Shown here: piece after piece, positions 14,144 through 22,710 of the stretch
Layout: every line of letters begins with the position of its first letter
Position numbering within the stretch: position 1 is the stretch's first letter
Source of the DNA: DATNPH01 sp036703315
Lineage (GTDB): Bacteria; Cyanobacteriota; Cyanobacteriia; Cyanobacteriales; Coleofasciculaceae
Assembly (NCBI GenBank): GCA_036703315.1
Contig: DATNPH010000169.1
Location: forward strand, 1-24,176
Direction of reading: 5' to 3'
Length of the DNA stretch: 24,176 nt
Program-made: the position numbers and the translations under genes
The notes under the pieces: model-generated
Database searches by the model: none
What the model saw: only the letters and a program-made list of their open reading frames with translations
Told to the model about the DNA's origin: nothing

Positions 14144-14632
14144 TAATTTTAGTTTCATAATCCATGAAGTACCAGATACTCCAACTTTTTCAAATCCAAG
14201 TTTTTCATACCAATGAGTAGCTGGATTATCTGGATCAACACTCAAAGAAATTTGATAAAAACAACTCAATTTAGCCTGTTCCAGAAGATGAAACATTAAG
14301 GAATGTCCTATTCCTTTACCTCTGTACTGTGGGGCAACAGCAATTGATAATTCAGGAGTTTCATCATCTACATATCCATAGGCTTTATTATCTGCCTTGA
14401 AGAGACGATACCAAGCCGCACCAATGGGTTGTTGACTATTAGTACTAATAGCTAGAAATCCTTCATCTCCTGCACGACCCCAATCCTGAACATATTTTGC
14501 TATCTCAGGATTTTTCAAAATGTCTCTAGAAGGTCGAACTTGTTCTGAGGGTACATAAATACACTCATACAACATATCCCAGAAAAAAGGAACATCTAGT
14601 TCACTAATCGGACGAATGTTGAAAATGACCAT
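14132..14632 (-). CDS. GNAT-family N-acetyltransferase
   Basis: A 166-residue acetyltransferase of the GNAT fold, transferring an acetyl group from acetyl-CoA to an unknown amine. Motif A, LSIAVAPQYRGKGIGHSLM, carries the Q/RxxGxG/A pyrophosphate-binding loop. Motif B is probably in ISLSVDPDNPATHWYEKLGFEKVG, where the NPA.HWYEKLGF pattern is typical. The ATG start MVIFNIRPI is followed by IRPISELDVPFF, the usual first strand and helix. It is convergent with and overlaps the last 12 bases of the truncated PPOX gene. It lies 50 bp downstream of rtcB in the same direction and could be cotranscribed with it. Confidence 0.9.
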   Translation of the reverse strand: MVIFNIRPISELDVPFFWDMLYECIYVPSEQVRPSRDILKNPEIAKYVQDWGRAGDEGFLAISTNSQQPIGAAWYRLFKADNKAYGYVDDETPELSIAVAPQYRGKGIGHSLMFHLLEQAKLSCFYQISLSVDPDNPATHWYEKLGFEKVGVSGTSWIMKLKLSGC

Positions 14633-14682
14633 GCGCTTAGCTTAAGGGGTAAGCAAGATACCTACCCCATAACAACAACCCA

Positions 14683-15864
14683 TCATCCCTTAATGCAAAC
14701 AACTTGCTTGAGTGTTGCCACAACTTCCACGAGGTCAGACTGGTTATTCATCACCTCATCTATCGGCTTGTAAGCGCCTGGAATTTCATCCAAAACACCC
14801 TCATCCTTACGGCATTCGATGCCTTCAGTTTGCTTAATCAAGTCATCGAGGGAGTAGTGTTTCTTCGCCTTACTACGAGACATTAGGCGTCCAGCACCGT
14901 GGCTACAAGAGCAGTAGCTATCGTGATTCCCCTTACCCTTGACAATGAAAGACTTTGCCCCCATGGAACCGGGGATAATGCCGTAATCTTCCTCTCGCGC
15001 CCGAACAGCACCCTTGCGAGTAACGTAAACATCTTCACCAAAATGGACTTCCTGTTCAGCGTAGTTGTGATGGCAGTTCACCTCCAACAGAGACTTAGTT
15101 GTTTTACCTCCAGCGAGATGCTTCTCAATGATTCGCTTAAACCGAGCCATCATGACATCCCGGTTGAAGCGGGCATAATTCTGCGCCCATTGTAAGTCTC
15201 GCCAGTAAGCCCGAAATTCTGGCGTTCCAGCAACAAAGTAAGCTAAGTCTGGATCAGGGAGGGATGTGCTTGTCATTTTAGCCAAATCTTTGGCAGTGCT
15301 AATGTGGCACTGAGCCAGCACATTGCCAATGTTGCGGGAACCGGAGTGCAGCATGAGCCAGATTTGGTTCTCGCTATCCAGGCAAACTTCAATAAAATGA
15401 TTTCCGCCCCCGAGGGAACCCATCTGTTTCATAGCTTTACCTTTCAAGTCCTGCACTCCTCGATGCAATTCCTTGAAATTACTCCAGCTTTGCCAATTTG
15501 TTACTGATTTCTCGATATCTTTATTCTCGTTAAAGCCAACGGGGATAGCGGCTTCAATATCCAGGCGAATTTTCTTGAGCTTACCTTCCAATTGGTCAGC
15601 AATAAATGGAGTTTTAATTGCAGCCATGCCACAACCAATATCCACGCCAACAGCGGCAGGCATAAGGGCTTCTTTGGTAGCAACAACAGAACCCACTAAG
15701 GCACCCTTACCTAAATGAACATCTGGCATCAGTGCGACGTGCTTGAAGACAAAGGGCAGAGATGCCACATTCTTTGCCATCTTGGTTTCCTCTGAGCCAA
15801 GAGCGTGATTCGCCCAAGAGAGGACTGGCGCTGGGGTTGATAGTTTTAGCTTTTCGTATGGCAT
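14683..15864 (-). CDS. rtcB: RtcB family RNA ligase
   Basis: A 393-residue RNA ligase that joins 2',3'-cyclic-phosphate or 3'-phosphate ends to 5'-OH ends with GTP and manganese, in tRNA or RNA repair. The metal ligands and the guanylated histidine are present: Cys78 in VDIGCGM, His156 in GGGNHF, His173 in LHSGSRN, His266 in CHHNYAE and His322 in SHGAGRLMSR. DVHLGKG (48-54) and PGSMGAKSFIVKG (298-310) are further signatures. Residue 78 matches the E. coli numbering. The length is normal for the family. No archease or rtcA gene is next to it. It starts MPYEKLKLS at 15864. Confidence 0.94.
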   Translation of the reverse strand: MPYEKLKLSTPAPVLSWANHALGSEETKMAKNVASLPFVFKHVALMPDVHLGKGALVGSVVATKEALMPAAVGVDIGCGMAAIKTPFIADQLEGKLKKIRLDIEAAIPVGFNENKDIEKSVTNWQSWSNFKELHRGVQDLKGKAMKQMGSLGGGNHFIEVCLDSENQIWLMLHSGSRNIGNVLAQCHISTAKDLAKMTSTSLPDPDLAYFVAGTPEFRAYWRDLQWAQNYARFNRDVMMARFKRIIEKHLAGGKTTKSLLEVNCHHNYAEQEVHFGEDVYVTRKGAVRAREEDYGIIPGSMGAKSFIVKGKGNHDSYCSCSHGAGRLMSRSKAKKHYSLDDLIKQTEGIECRKDEGVLDEIPGAYKPIDEVMNNQSDLVEVVATLKQVVCIKG

Positions 15865-16198
15865 AAATGTTTGCCTCTAAAAACAGCTGTAGCCTAAGAG
15901 GGCAGGTTTTGTAACTATGTATTTGGTTGTTACCGTAATTTTTTGACTAAAGTAGTTATCTACTAAAGATTCACAAGGGGTAGCCCTGGTATTAATCCTG
16001 TCATACTACATAAATACTACAAACCACAAGTCTAAACTCCGGAATTTAGACAACGGCATTTAGGAGATCTCGCTCAATCGGCTAGTAAGGCTGACGGGTG
16101 AGTGAAAAACTACATTACACTTTGTAAAGAGGGTAAGGGTTCCAATGGCTCTGCCCTGAATGTGTCATTGCAATCTACGACAATGCAGGTCTATCCCT
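15865..16198. other. Divergent intergenic region with hairpins
   Basis: These 334 bases separate leftward rtcB from the rightward methyltransferase. Visible structures are GTAAC/GTTAC (15911-15933), AGTAG-TTAT-CTACT (15951-15964) and a perfect stem GTCTAAA/TTTAGAC with an eight-base loop (16030-16051). TTGACT (15943-15948) is a possible -35. Nothing coding is seen; the methyltransferase's extended frame from 16160 is not favoured. Confidence 0.45.
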
Positions 16199-17089
16199 AT
16201 GGCAGTTCGTAAAGACACAATTTGGGAACGGTTCTTATCACCGATCGTCCGAAGCTTTATTGACGAGGAAAAGCTACGGCAGTTTTATGAAAGTGTGGAT
16301 TGGGAATCTGAGAGCGATCGCTTTCGACACCCTGATCTTGTTTATCCTCAGTACTACAGTAGTCAAAACTTCCACGGCATAGAGGGCGGTTATTTAAACC
16401 CGGGTGCTTCAGTCTCCTATGACCCAATTACCCAATACGTACTGCCACCTAACGAAACCTGGGTACGTCAAGGCTTAATAGATAGTATTCAGGGTACACC
16501 GCGACGGATTCTCGACTTAGGTTGCGGCACGGGTTCCACAACGCTGATGTTGAAGCAAGCGTTTCCCACAGCCCAAGTAACAGGCTTAGACTTGTCTCCT
16601 TATATGCTCGTAATGGCTGCTCATAAAGCCGAAACAGCACAATTAACTATTCAATGGCGTCATGGCAATGCCGAAGCCACTAACTTACCTGATGCGTCGT
16701 TTGATGTAGTTACCATGTCACTGTTGTTTCACGAGACACCACCAACGGTGAGTCAGTCTATTTTGCGGGAATGCTTCCGGTTGCTGGTGCCAGGGGGCGA
16801 AGTACTAATTCTGGATGGTAATCAGAAAACCTTGCGGCAAGTGGATTGGCTAACACAAGTGTTTGAGGAACCGTATATCAAAGATTATGCAGCAGCCAGT
16901 GTGGATGCTTGGATGGGCACAGCAGGTTTTGAAGCTGTGCAAACGAAGGATTTATTCTGGATACATCAGGTAACGCACGGGATTAAACCCATTCCTGCTC
17001 AAAACAATTGGGCACGATCGCAACAGGTATCCACAAGCCGTACACTAGATGATTCGGGTTCTGAGGGCGTACCTGCCCCAGCTTTTTAG
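16199..17089 (+). CDS. Class I SAM-dependent methyltransferase
   Basis: The protein is called from ATG 16199 (MAVRKDTIWERFLSP, 296 residues) rather than 16160, whose extra residues (MCHCNLRQC) look non-family-like. The N-terminal 100 residues form a helical lead-in (DWESESDRFRHPDLVYPQYY...). The Rossmann core follows: motif I RILDLGCGTGSTTLML, acidic post-I VTGLDLSP, ASFDVVTMSLLFHE, and LRECFRLLVPGGEVLILDG. The substrate is unknown; similar cyanobacterial proteins are annotated only as methyltransferases. The HAD-type gene starts nine bases after its stop, so the two are probably one operon. Confidence 0.88.
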   Translation: MAVRKDTIWERFLSPIVRSFIDEEKLRQFYESVDWESESDRFRHPDLVYPQYYSSQNFHGIEGGYLNPGASVSYDPITQYVLPPNETWVRQGLIDSIQGTPRRILDLGCGTGSTTLMLKQAFPTAQVTGLDLSPYMLVMAAHKAETAQLTIQWRHGNAEATNLPDASFDVVTMSLLFHETPPTVSQSILRECFRLLVPGGEVLILDGNQKTLRQVDWLTQVFEEPYIKDYAAASVDAWMGTAGFEAVQTKDLFWIHQVTHGIKPIPAQNNWARSQQVSTSRTLDDSGSEGVPAPAF

Positions 17090-17098
17090 CACAGCAGC

Positions 17099-17827
17099 AT
17101 GACTTTAAAGGCAGTTCTATTCGATTTCAATGGCGTCATTATCAAAGATGAGGCAATTCACCAGAAGCTGATTGAGGAAATTCTGATTCAGGAAAATCTG
17201 CGTCCCTCATCTGAGGAGTACAGACAAATTTGTCTGGGAAGGAGCGATCGCGTCTGTCTTGCTGAGTTACTTAAACGTCGAGGTCGGTTTGTTACAGACA
17301 CTTACCTAACCCAACTCATTATTCGCAAAGCCGAAGCCTATCGACGTGAACTGGAGACACTAGAAAAATTGCCAATTTATCCAGGTTTAGAGGATTTGAT
17401 TTTCAAAATCCGTGTGGCTCACTTGCCCATGGGTGTTGTGAGTGGGGCACTCCGTAGCGAGATAGAACTAGTCCTAAATCGCAGCAAGTTAACGCAACAT
17501 TTTGCTGTGATTGTTGGGGGTGATGACATCAAGGTGAGCAAACCTGACCCTGATGGCTATTTACTAGCTGTGGAGCGATTGAATCAGCAATGTCCTGATC
17601 TCAACGCGCAAGCCTCAGATTGTCTGGCTATTGAAGATACCCTAGCGGGGATTGAAGCGGCGAAACGAGCAGGTATGCAGGTGGTTGGGGTCGCCAATAC
17701 CTACCCCTTTCACATGCTCCAGCGTCAAGCCAACTGGACTGTGGATTATCTTCATGACCTAGAACTAGAGCGAGTGCAGGAGATCTATGCTCAAAGTACA
17801 CCGCAGCCTAGTATAAAAAAGTGTTAA
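17099..17827 (+). CDS. HAD-superfamily phosphatase/mutase-like protein with DxN motif I
   Basis: A 242-residue protein of the beta-phosphoglucomutase / phosphoglycolate-phosphatase-like HAD group. Motif I is LFDFNGVII: the nucleophile Asp9 is present, but the second, acid/base residue is Asn11 instead of Asp. Motif II is VVSGALRSE, motif III the Lys in VSKPDPDGY, and motif IV LAIEDTLAGIEAAKRAGM. The small helical cap lies at about residues 15-95. The Asn substitution is expected to lower or change the chemistry. The start is nine bases behind the methyltransferase. A weak GTGG/CCAC hairpin with T-rich bases follows at 17839-17866. Confidence 0.85.
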   Translation: MTLKAVLFDFNGVIIKDEAIHQKLIEEILIQENLRPSSEEYRQICLGRSDRVCLAELLKRRGRFVTDTYLTQLIIRKAEAYRRELETLEKLPIYPGLEDLIFKIRVAHLPMGVVSGALRSEIELVLNRSKLTQHFAVIVGGDDIKVSKPDPDGYLLAVERLNQQCPDLNAQASDCLAIEDTLAGIEAAKRAGMQVVGVANTYPFHMLQRQANWTVDYLHDLELERVQEIYAQSTPQPSIKKC

Positions 17828-17971
17828 ACTAAAAAACTGTGGTTAGCCACTAAAGATTTTGATTTTCACCCTAATCTGAACGTAGGGAGTCGTGAGTAGT
17901 GAAGAGAGATTTTCAATGCAGCGTCTGTGTGCTCCCATTCATGGGCGTTTAAGCTAAAATCCCAACCTCTA

Positions 17972-18044
17972 GGGGAATTAGCTCAGCTGGTAGAGCGCGG
18001 CGATCGCACCGCCGAGGTCAGGGGTTCGAATCCCCTATTCTCCA
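17972..18044 (+). tRNA. tRNA-Ala (anticodon CGC)
   Basis: A 73-nt cloverleaf. The acceptor stem is GGGGAAT/ATTCTCC with the G3-U70 pair that identifies alanine tRNA. The D-arm is GCTC/GAGC, the anticodon stem CGGCG/CGCCG with loop ATCGCAC (anticodon CGC at 18005-18007), the variable loop AGGTC, and the T-arm AGGGG-TTCGAAT-CCCCT. The discriminator base is A; the CCA end is not encoded. The HIP1 octamer GCGATCGC (18000-18007) falls inside the anticodon arm and includes the anticodon. Upstream, TAAAAT at 17955-17960 is a possible -10. Confidence 0.96.
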
Positions 18045-18278
18045 TCATATATATCAAGATAATAAACATTTTGTTAAATATTTAGTAACTGTTGTATCTT
18101 CTTGTGTGATCTTGCTTATGGTATCTCCAGATCAGTTATCGTAAAAGAGGCAAAGGAATGCTTAAGGAATTATTAAGTTAATCGGTGGTCTGAACTAATT
18201 AGTGTAATGCATGGTCTTGAAAGACCAGTTGCCCTCTTCCCCTGCCCAGCAAGGGTCTTTACCTAGAAAGGAGATTCT
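18045..18278. other. Spacer between tRNA-Ala and the small conserved gene
   Basis: A perfect short hairpin, TGGTC-TTGAAA-GACCA (18212-18227), stands about 50 bases before the next start and could be part of the 5' leader. Otherwise the spacer is AT-rich with no gene seen. Confidence 0.4.
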
Positions 18279-18497
18279 ATGACTCCCACAATGCTGCGTC
18301 AGTTGTGGTCTTTAATCGAAACGACTCAGGCCAATCTGCTGCTGAAACTAGACGATGCCAGCTTGGTTCAGTGGCTACTGAAGCAATTTAAACAACAGCG
18401 ATCGCTCAATCACGAAGAAGTCCATATCTTGAATGACTACCTCAATAATCGGTTGTCTCTGATTCGTGATCTCGCTCAGCAGCGCTCGGCAGGATGA
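18279..18497 (+). CDS. Small conserved-type helical protein, unknown function
   Basis: A 72-residue protein, MTPTMLRQLWSLIETTQ..., predicted to be all alpha-helical, without membrane segments or cysteines. It has a strong ribosome-binding site (AAAGGAG, seven bases before the ATG) and its own downstream terminator, which together argue for a real gene. Similar small ORFs are common in cyanobacteria. I do not recognise a characterised family. Confidence 0.75.
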   Translation: MTPTMLRQLWSLIETTQANLLLKLDDASLVQWLLKQFKQQRSLNHEEVHILNDYLNNRLSLIRDLAQQRSAG

Positions 18498-18595
18498 CCG
18501 ACAAGTCCTAGAGCCTACCGACAATAACTACACAGTGACCAAGTTTGTAGAGTCTTGTCCAGCTCAATAGACTCCGCATTTGGTAACGAAGTTGT

Positions 18596-18656
18596 AAAGA
18601 CAAGAGACACGGTTGTGCCTTCCGCAAGCCTGTCTCTTGTCTTTATGTGTTTTTTC
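18596..18656 (+). terminator. Strong intrinsic terminator
   Basis: A perfect 14-bp stem, AAAGACAAGAGACA (18596-18609) with TGTCTCTTGTCTTT (18631-18644), has a 21-base loop that itself contains CGG/CCG, followed by a run of six Ts (18650-18655). It lies 98 bases after the small gene's stop and insulates the transporter operon downstream. Confidence 0.85.
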
Positions 18657-18820
18657 GTAAAAAAAGTGTATTAATAACTGCAACTGCTTCGTATTTATGC
18701 CTATAGTATTAGCAAACTACAACAAAATTAATAAAAACTACAGAACCAAAAGTCTCTGTATCAAGCTTATTATTACGCCTTGAAAAGGAGTTGCTTGTAA
18801 AAAAGAGTGGGAAAAAATCT
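18657..18820 (+). promoter_or_regulatory. Probable promoter region of the amino-acid transporter operon
   Basis: This AT-rich leader separates the terminator from natF. TATAGT (18702-18707) is a candidate -10. GTA-N8-TAT (18691-18704) resembles, but does not match, the NtcA box GTA-N8-TAC used for nitrogen control in cyanobacteria. AAAAGGAG (18783-18790) is too close to TTG 18791 to serve it. Confidence 0.3.
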
Positions 18821-19888
18821 ATGCGTAAATGTAATTTCCTGCTGCTAACCATCATGCTCCTAGTGATGCCTTTAGCAGCTTGTAGAAGCCGTTCCAGTGA
18901 CAAGACAGCCCAGGCAGATACCAAGGGAGCATCAGGGTCTGCTTTGTTAAATAAAGTTAAGAGTCGTGGCAAGTTAGTCTGCGGTGTGAGTGGAAACTTG
19001 CCAGGGTTTAGTTTTGTGGATCAGTCCGGAAAATACTCAGGGTTAGACGTGGATGTGTGTCGAGCCGTCGCCGTTGCCGTGTTTGACAACCCTGATGCTG
19101 TAGAGTTTCGTAACCTCAACGCCAAAGAACGTTTTACAGCGGTACAAGCTGGTGAAGTGGATCTACTCAGCCGCAACACCACCGTAACCCTTAGCCGCGA
19201 GACGTCTAACGGTATGGACTTTAGTCCGATCACCTTTTATGACGGTCAAGGCATGATGGTGAAAAAAGACAGTGGGATCAAGACCTTGAAAGATTTTGAG
19301 GGCAAATCTGTTTGTGTACAAACAGGAACAACCACTGAGCAGAACTTGGCTGATACTATGCGCAAAAACAACGTGAAGTATACGCCCATCGTCTTTGAAG
19401 AAGTGAATCCCACGTTCGAAGCGTATGCCCAAGGTCGCTGTCAGGGAGTTACCTCGGATCGCTCCCAGCTTGTATCTCGCCGCTCTGTATTACCCGACCC
19501 AAATAACCATCTGTTATTGCCAGAGTTGATGTCAAAAGAGCCTTTTGCACCTGCCGTTGCTAAAGGGAATACTCAGTGGTCTGACATCGTTCGGTGGACT
19601 GTCTATACTCTGATTGAAGCAGAAGAGCAGGGAATCGACTCGAAGAACGTTGATCAAAAACTCGCCAGCAATGACCCAGTTACTAAGCGTTTTCTCGGGA
19701 AAGAAGGGGATTTGGGTAAAGGTCTAGGTGTGACCAATGACTTTGCTGTTCGCGTCATCAAAAAGGTAGGCAATTACGGTGAGATTTACGACCGTAATTT
19801 GGGTCCGAATACGCCATTTAAGCTAGAGCGTGCTCAGAATAACCTCTGGAGTAAGGGCGGATTAATGTACTCTCCCCCATTCCGCTAA
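18821..19888 (+). CDS. natF: Amino-acid ABC transporter substrate-binding lipoprotein
   Basis: A 355-residue periplasmic solute-binding protein of the polar amino-acid family (SBP_bac_3, AapJ/NatF type). The ATG at 18821 gives a good lipoprotein signal: MRKCNFLLLTIMLLVMPLAAC, with the lipobox ending at Cys21. A TTG at 18791 would add ten residues but sits directly against its ribosome-binding site. The binding-protein core has GKLVCGVSGNLPGFSFVD, GLDVDVCRAVAVAVF, LLSRNTTVTLSRE, GKSVCVQTGTTTEQNL and TSDRSQL. The C-terminal NYGEIYDRNLG...KLERAQNNLW extension is typical of the AapJ/NatF subgroup. First gene of the transporter operon. Anabaena N-II is NatF-NatG-NatH with the BgtA ATPase; the symbol is assigned by analogy. 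Confidence 0.88.
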   Translation: MRKCNFLLLTIMLLVMPLAACRSRSSDKTAQADTKGASGSALLNKVKSRGKLVCGVSGNLPGFSFVDQSGKYSGLDVDVCRAVAVAVFDNPDAVEFRNLNAKERFTAVQAGEVDLLSRNTTVTLSRETSNGMDFSPITFYDGQGMMVKKDSGIKTLKDFEGKSVCVQTGTTTEQNLADTMRKNNVKYTPIVFEEVNPTFEAYAQGRCQGVTSDRSQLVSRRSVLPDPNNHLLLPELMSKEPFAPAVAKGNTQWSDIVRWTVYTLIEAEEQGIDSKNVDQKLASNDPVTKRFLGKEGDLGKGLGVTNDFAVRVIKKVGNYGEIYDRNLGPNTPFKLERAQNNLWSKGGLMYSPPFR

Positions 19889-20135
19889 AGGTTAGCCACA
19901 ACTGAAGTAAGGATGAAGTGTCAAGGGTGAAGGATGAAAAAATGGGCTACATCTTCCCTGTTTGCCCTACTTGAAAAGCTCCGCAAACGCTGACAAACTT
20001 CATCCTTGCGACGATATATTTATAGGCTGTTTTTATACTTCATCCTTAAAGAGCTATCGTGCGTCCGCTAGGCTGCTAGCGCACCAGATCCTCACTAAAG
20101 CTCCGGCGCAAACGCTAACATACTTCATCCTTCAG
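19889..20135. repeat. Spacer with repeated 'ttcatcctt' motif
   Basis: Between natF and natG the motif (A)CTTCATCCTT occurs at about 19997, 20038 and 20123, with an inverted copy GAAGGATGAA at 19929-19938, so the inverted copy could pair with any of the others. GCTAG/CTAGC-type arms also lie near 20068-20081. A similar CTTCATCCTT lies in the natH-bgtA gap (22707-22716). The frame of natG is open through part of this region but is not thought to be translated. Confidence 0.6.
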
Positions 20136-21344
20136 ATGACTAAGTCGAATCAACAACCAGAACACCAGGGACTGAACTGGAAAAACCCGAAAGTGCTGTT
20201 GCGGGATGACCGATTCTGGAAAATTGCTGGACAAGTGATCGCGGTTGTACTGGTTGTAACTGTGGTGTTAATCATCACGGACAATCTCCTGTACAACTTA
20301 GACCAACTAGGTATTCAATTAGGGTTCGACTTTCTCGACTCGCAGGCTTCCTTCGACATTGGCGAGACACTCATCCCTTACAGTCCATCCGATTCCTACA
20401 GTCGGGCGATAGTGGTAGGGCTAGTGAATTCTTTGCGAGTCATGGTGCTGGGTCTTGTCCTAGCGACGATTGTCGGTCTAGTGGTCGGGATTGCTCGTCT
20501 GTCTGACAACTGGTTAATACGGAAACTCGCCTTGGTGTATGTTGAAACCTTTCGCAACGTACCCTTACTGCTACAACTTTTCTTCTGGTACTTTGCCTTT
20601 TTTCTGCGGCTGCCGCCAATCGACAAGCGAATTACGCTGCCAGGTTCAATTTATCTAACCGGTCGGGGAATTGCACTGCCGTGGTTGGCAGCGACAACGG
20701 GAACGGGGATTTGGTTGGTATTGTTGGCGTTGGGAGTTTTAGGTGCGGCGTGGCTTTGGCGTTGGCGTACTCGCTTAATGGTGGAGCAAGGTAGTGCAGA
20801 AAAACCTGCTTTATGGGCTTTGGGTGCGATCGCCCTCTCAGCCGTAGTCGCGTTAATTGTGACCCAGACCGCACCATTTTTCCTAAGTGTGCCTCAAGTG
20901 ACGAACAACACCCAATTTCAAGGCGGATTGGTGATCTCTCCAGAGATTGGCACCTTGCTACTGGCGTTGGTGATCTACACCGGTAGCTTTATTGCCGAGA
21001 TTGTCCGAGGGGGAATTCAGTCAGTTCCTAAAGGTCAGGTGGAAGCGGCACAAGCCTTAGGACTCAAGTCGGGTCGGATCATGCAAATGGTGATCTTACC
21101 GCAAGCGCTACGGGTCATTATTCCCCCACTGACTAGTCAGTACCTCAACTTGGCGAAAAATTCCAGTTTGGCGATCGCTATTGGCTATCCCGATATTTAT
21201 TTTGTTGCTTCCACAACGTTTAATCAAACCGGCCGTGCGGTGGAAGTGATGCTGTTGCTAATGGTTACTTACCTCACTATTAGTTTGTTCATCTCGCTAG
21301 TGATGAATTTGTACAACCAGAGAGTGCAGTTGAAGGAGCGATAA
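20136..21344 (+). CDS. natG: Amino-acid ABC transporter permease
   Basis: A 402-residue inner-membrane permease of the AapQ/NatG type. The ATG at 20136 (MTKSNQQPEHQGLNWKNP) is favoured; an open frame back to 19962 encodes repeat-derived, non-family residues. There is a first membrane helix (about 32-50) followed by a periplasmic loop, then the permease core beginning VVGLVNSLRVMVLGLVLATIVG. A long central insertion (about 150-260) holds extra helices, which is normal for the 400-residue Aap/Nat permeases. The EAA loop, VEAAQALGLKSGRIMQMVILPQ (about residues 303-324), contacts the ATPase. No clear ribosome-binding site precedes the ATG. Confidence 0.9.
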   Translation: MTKSNQQPEHQGLNWKNPKVLLRDDRFWKIAGQVIAVVLVVTVVLIITDNLLYNLDQLGIQLGFDFLDSQASFDIGETLIPYSPSDSYSRAIVVGLVNSLRVMVLGLVLATIVGLVVGIARLSDNWLIRKLALVYVETFRNVPLLLQLFFWYFAFFLRLPPIDKRITLPGSIYLTGRGIALPWLAATTGTGIWLVLLALGVLGAAWLWRWRTRLMVEQGSAEKPALWALGAIALSAVVALIVTQTAPFFLSVPQVTNNTQFQGGLVISPEIGTLLLALVIYTGSFIAEIVRGGIQSVPKGQVEAAQALGLKSGRIMQMVILPQALRVIIPPLTSQYLNLAKNSSLAIAIGYPDIYFVASTTFNQTGRAVEVMLLLMVTYLTISLFISLVMNLYNQRVQLKER

Positions 21345-21447
21345 AGTTATCTGAAACGATGAGATTTGTAACCGTAGCTGCACGCCGATCAATGCAGTTG
21401 TTCAATGATTAATTAAAGGATTTTTCGGAGAGGCTCTAAGGCAAATC

Positions 21448-22656
21448 ATGACGCAGATGGATTCCGTCCCCCCTATTGCTCCTCCAATCAGCCCGTCGCT
21501 GTCTCCTGTGGAATGGCTGCGGAAAAATTTATTTAGTACCTGGTACAACACTCTTCTAACGGTTGTTTGCCTGTTTTTACTGTTCCAGTTACTCAAAACT
21601 CTCATCCTCTGGCTGTTTACACAGGCGCAGTGGACTGTTGTCCAAACGAATTTGCGGCTATTTTTTGTTGGGCTTTTCCCTCAACAATTGTACTGGCGAG
21701 TCTGGGTTTCTCTAGGAATTATTGTGGCGATCGCGGCTCTATCGTGGGGGTTCTCTCAGAAGAACAGCCGACTCTGGAGCCGTCCTATATTATTTTCTTT
21801 AGCTATAGCGATCGCGGCTGTGGTTTTCCTACCCGTTGACCTAACACCGCGCCTCTGGCTTTTGGCAATAATTGTTGTTGCCGTTGCTGGCGTTTGGATA
21901 GGACAGCAGTTGCCCGTTAATGTGGGTAGCTGGTTGCCTATCACTTGGCCTGTCTCTTTTTTGATTATCCTGTGGTTGATCAAGGGGGGCTTGGGTTTAG
22001 AGGACACGACAACTAATGCGTGGAACGGTTTGCTGCTGACGCTGTTGACTGCGATTATTAGTATCACAATTTCGTTTCCGCTTGGTGTCTTACTGGCTTT
22101 GGGACGCCAAAGTGCTCTGCCCGTTGTGCGCTGGTTCTCGATTTTCTATATTGAAGTGATTCGAGGACTACCGCTAATCGGCATTCTATTTTTGGCTCAA
22201 GTAATGCTTCCGTTGTTTCTGCCGCCAGAATTTCGTCAAATGGATCGGGTAGTGCGCGCGATCGCAGGGCTTGTCCTGTTCAGTTCAGCATACCTGGCAG
22301 AAAACGTCCGTGGTGGTTTGCAAGCCGTACCGCGTGGACAAGCAGAAGCGGCACGCGCCTTAGGATTGAATCCAGCACTGGTGGTCTTGCTAATTGTCTT
22401 ACCCCAAGCGTTAAAAGCCGTTATTCCAGCCATTGTCGGTCAGTTTATTGGGTTGTTCAAAGACACATCGCTCTTAGCACTATTCGGCTTATTGGAGTTG
22501 ACGGGGATTTCCCGCTCCATTTTGGCACAGCCCCAATTCTTAGGTCGCTATGCTGAGGTCTACCTATTCATTGGTGTGATTTATTGGGTGTTTTGTTATT
22601 CTATGTCTCTGGCTAGCCGACGCTTAGAACAGAAGTTAAATGTTGGTCACCGTTAA
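21448..22656 (+). CDS. natH: Amino-acid ABC transporter permease
   Basis: A 402-residue permease of the AapM/NatH type, partner of natG in the membrane. The N-terminus is followed by helices at about 30-55, 70-95 and 105-175. The transport core begins AWNGLLLTLLTAIISITISFPLG, and an EAA loop, AEAARALGLNPALVVLLIVLPQ, docks the ATPase. AAGG nine bases before the ATG supports the start. It lies 103 bp behind natG in the same operon. Two heterologous permeases of about 400 residues are the hallmark of the broad-specificity general amino-acid transporters (Aap, Bzt, Nat N-II). Confidence 0.9.
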   Translation: MTQMDSVPPIAPPISPSLSPVEWLRKNLFSTWYNTLLTVVCLFLLFQLLKTLILWLFTQAQWTVVQTNLRLFFVGLFPQQLYWRVWVSLGIIVAIAALSWGFSQKNSRLWSRPILFSLAIAIAAVVFLPVDLTPRLWLLAIIVVAVAGVWIGQQLPVNVGSWLPITWPVSFLIILWLIKGGLGLEDTTTNAWNGLLLTLLTAIISITISFPLGVLLALGRQSALPVVRWFSIFYIEVIRGLPLIGILFLAQVMLPLFLPPEFRQMDRVVRAIAGLVLFSSAYLAENVRGGLQAVPRGQAEAARALGLNPALVVLLIVLPQALKAVIPAIVGQFIGLFKDTSLLALFGLLELTGISRSILAQPQFLGRYAEVYLFIGVIYWVFCYSMSLASRRLEQKLNVGHR

Positions 22657-22690
22657 AGGTGTAATTAAGAACGCTCAAATGTAAACAATA

Positions 22691-22710
22691 AAGGCTGAAA
22701 TTTCAGCCTT
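22691..22710. promoter_or_regulatory. Perfect 20-bp palindrome between natH and bgtA
   Basis: AAGGCTGAAA and TTTCAGCCTT are exact reverse complements with no spacer. It may act as an mRNA processing or stabilising hairpin, or as a protein-binding site. It is followed immediately by the CATCCTT motif also found in the natF-natG gap. There is no T-run, so it is not an intrinsic terminator. Confidence 0.6.

Noticed and set aside
14683..15864. Functional link between RtcB RNA ligase and the nearby intron/IscB system
   Set aside because: rtcB is a widespread housekeeping repair gene on the opposite strand beyond the element's right border. Group II introns self-splice and do not need it; proximity is probably chance.
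19962..20135. N-terminal extension of the natG frame
   Set aside because: Encodes repeat-derived residues unlike the permease family; ATG 20136 gives the expected start.
20136..22656. Unusual 400-residue length of both permeases
   Set aside because: Such length, with an extended N-terminal and central part, is normal for the AapQ/AapM and NatG/NatH subgroup.
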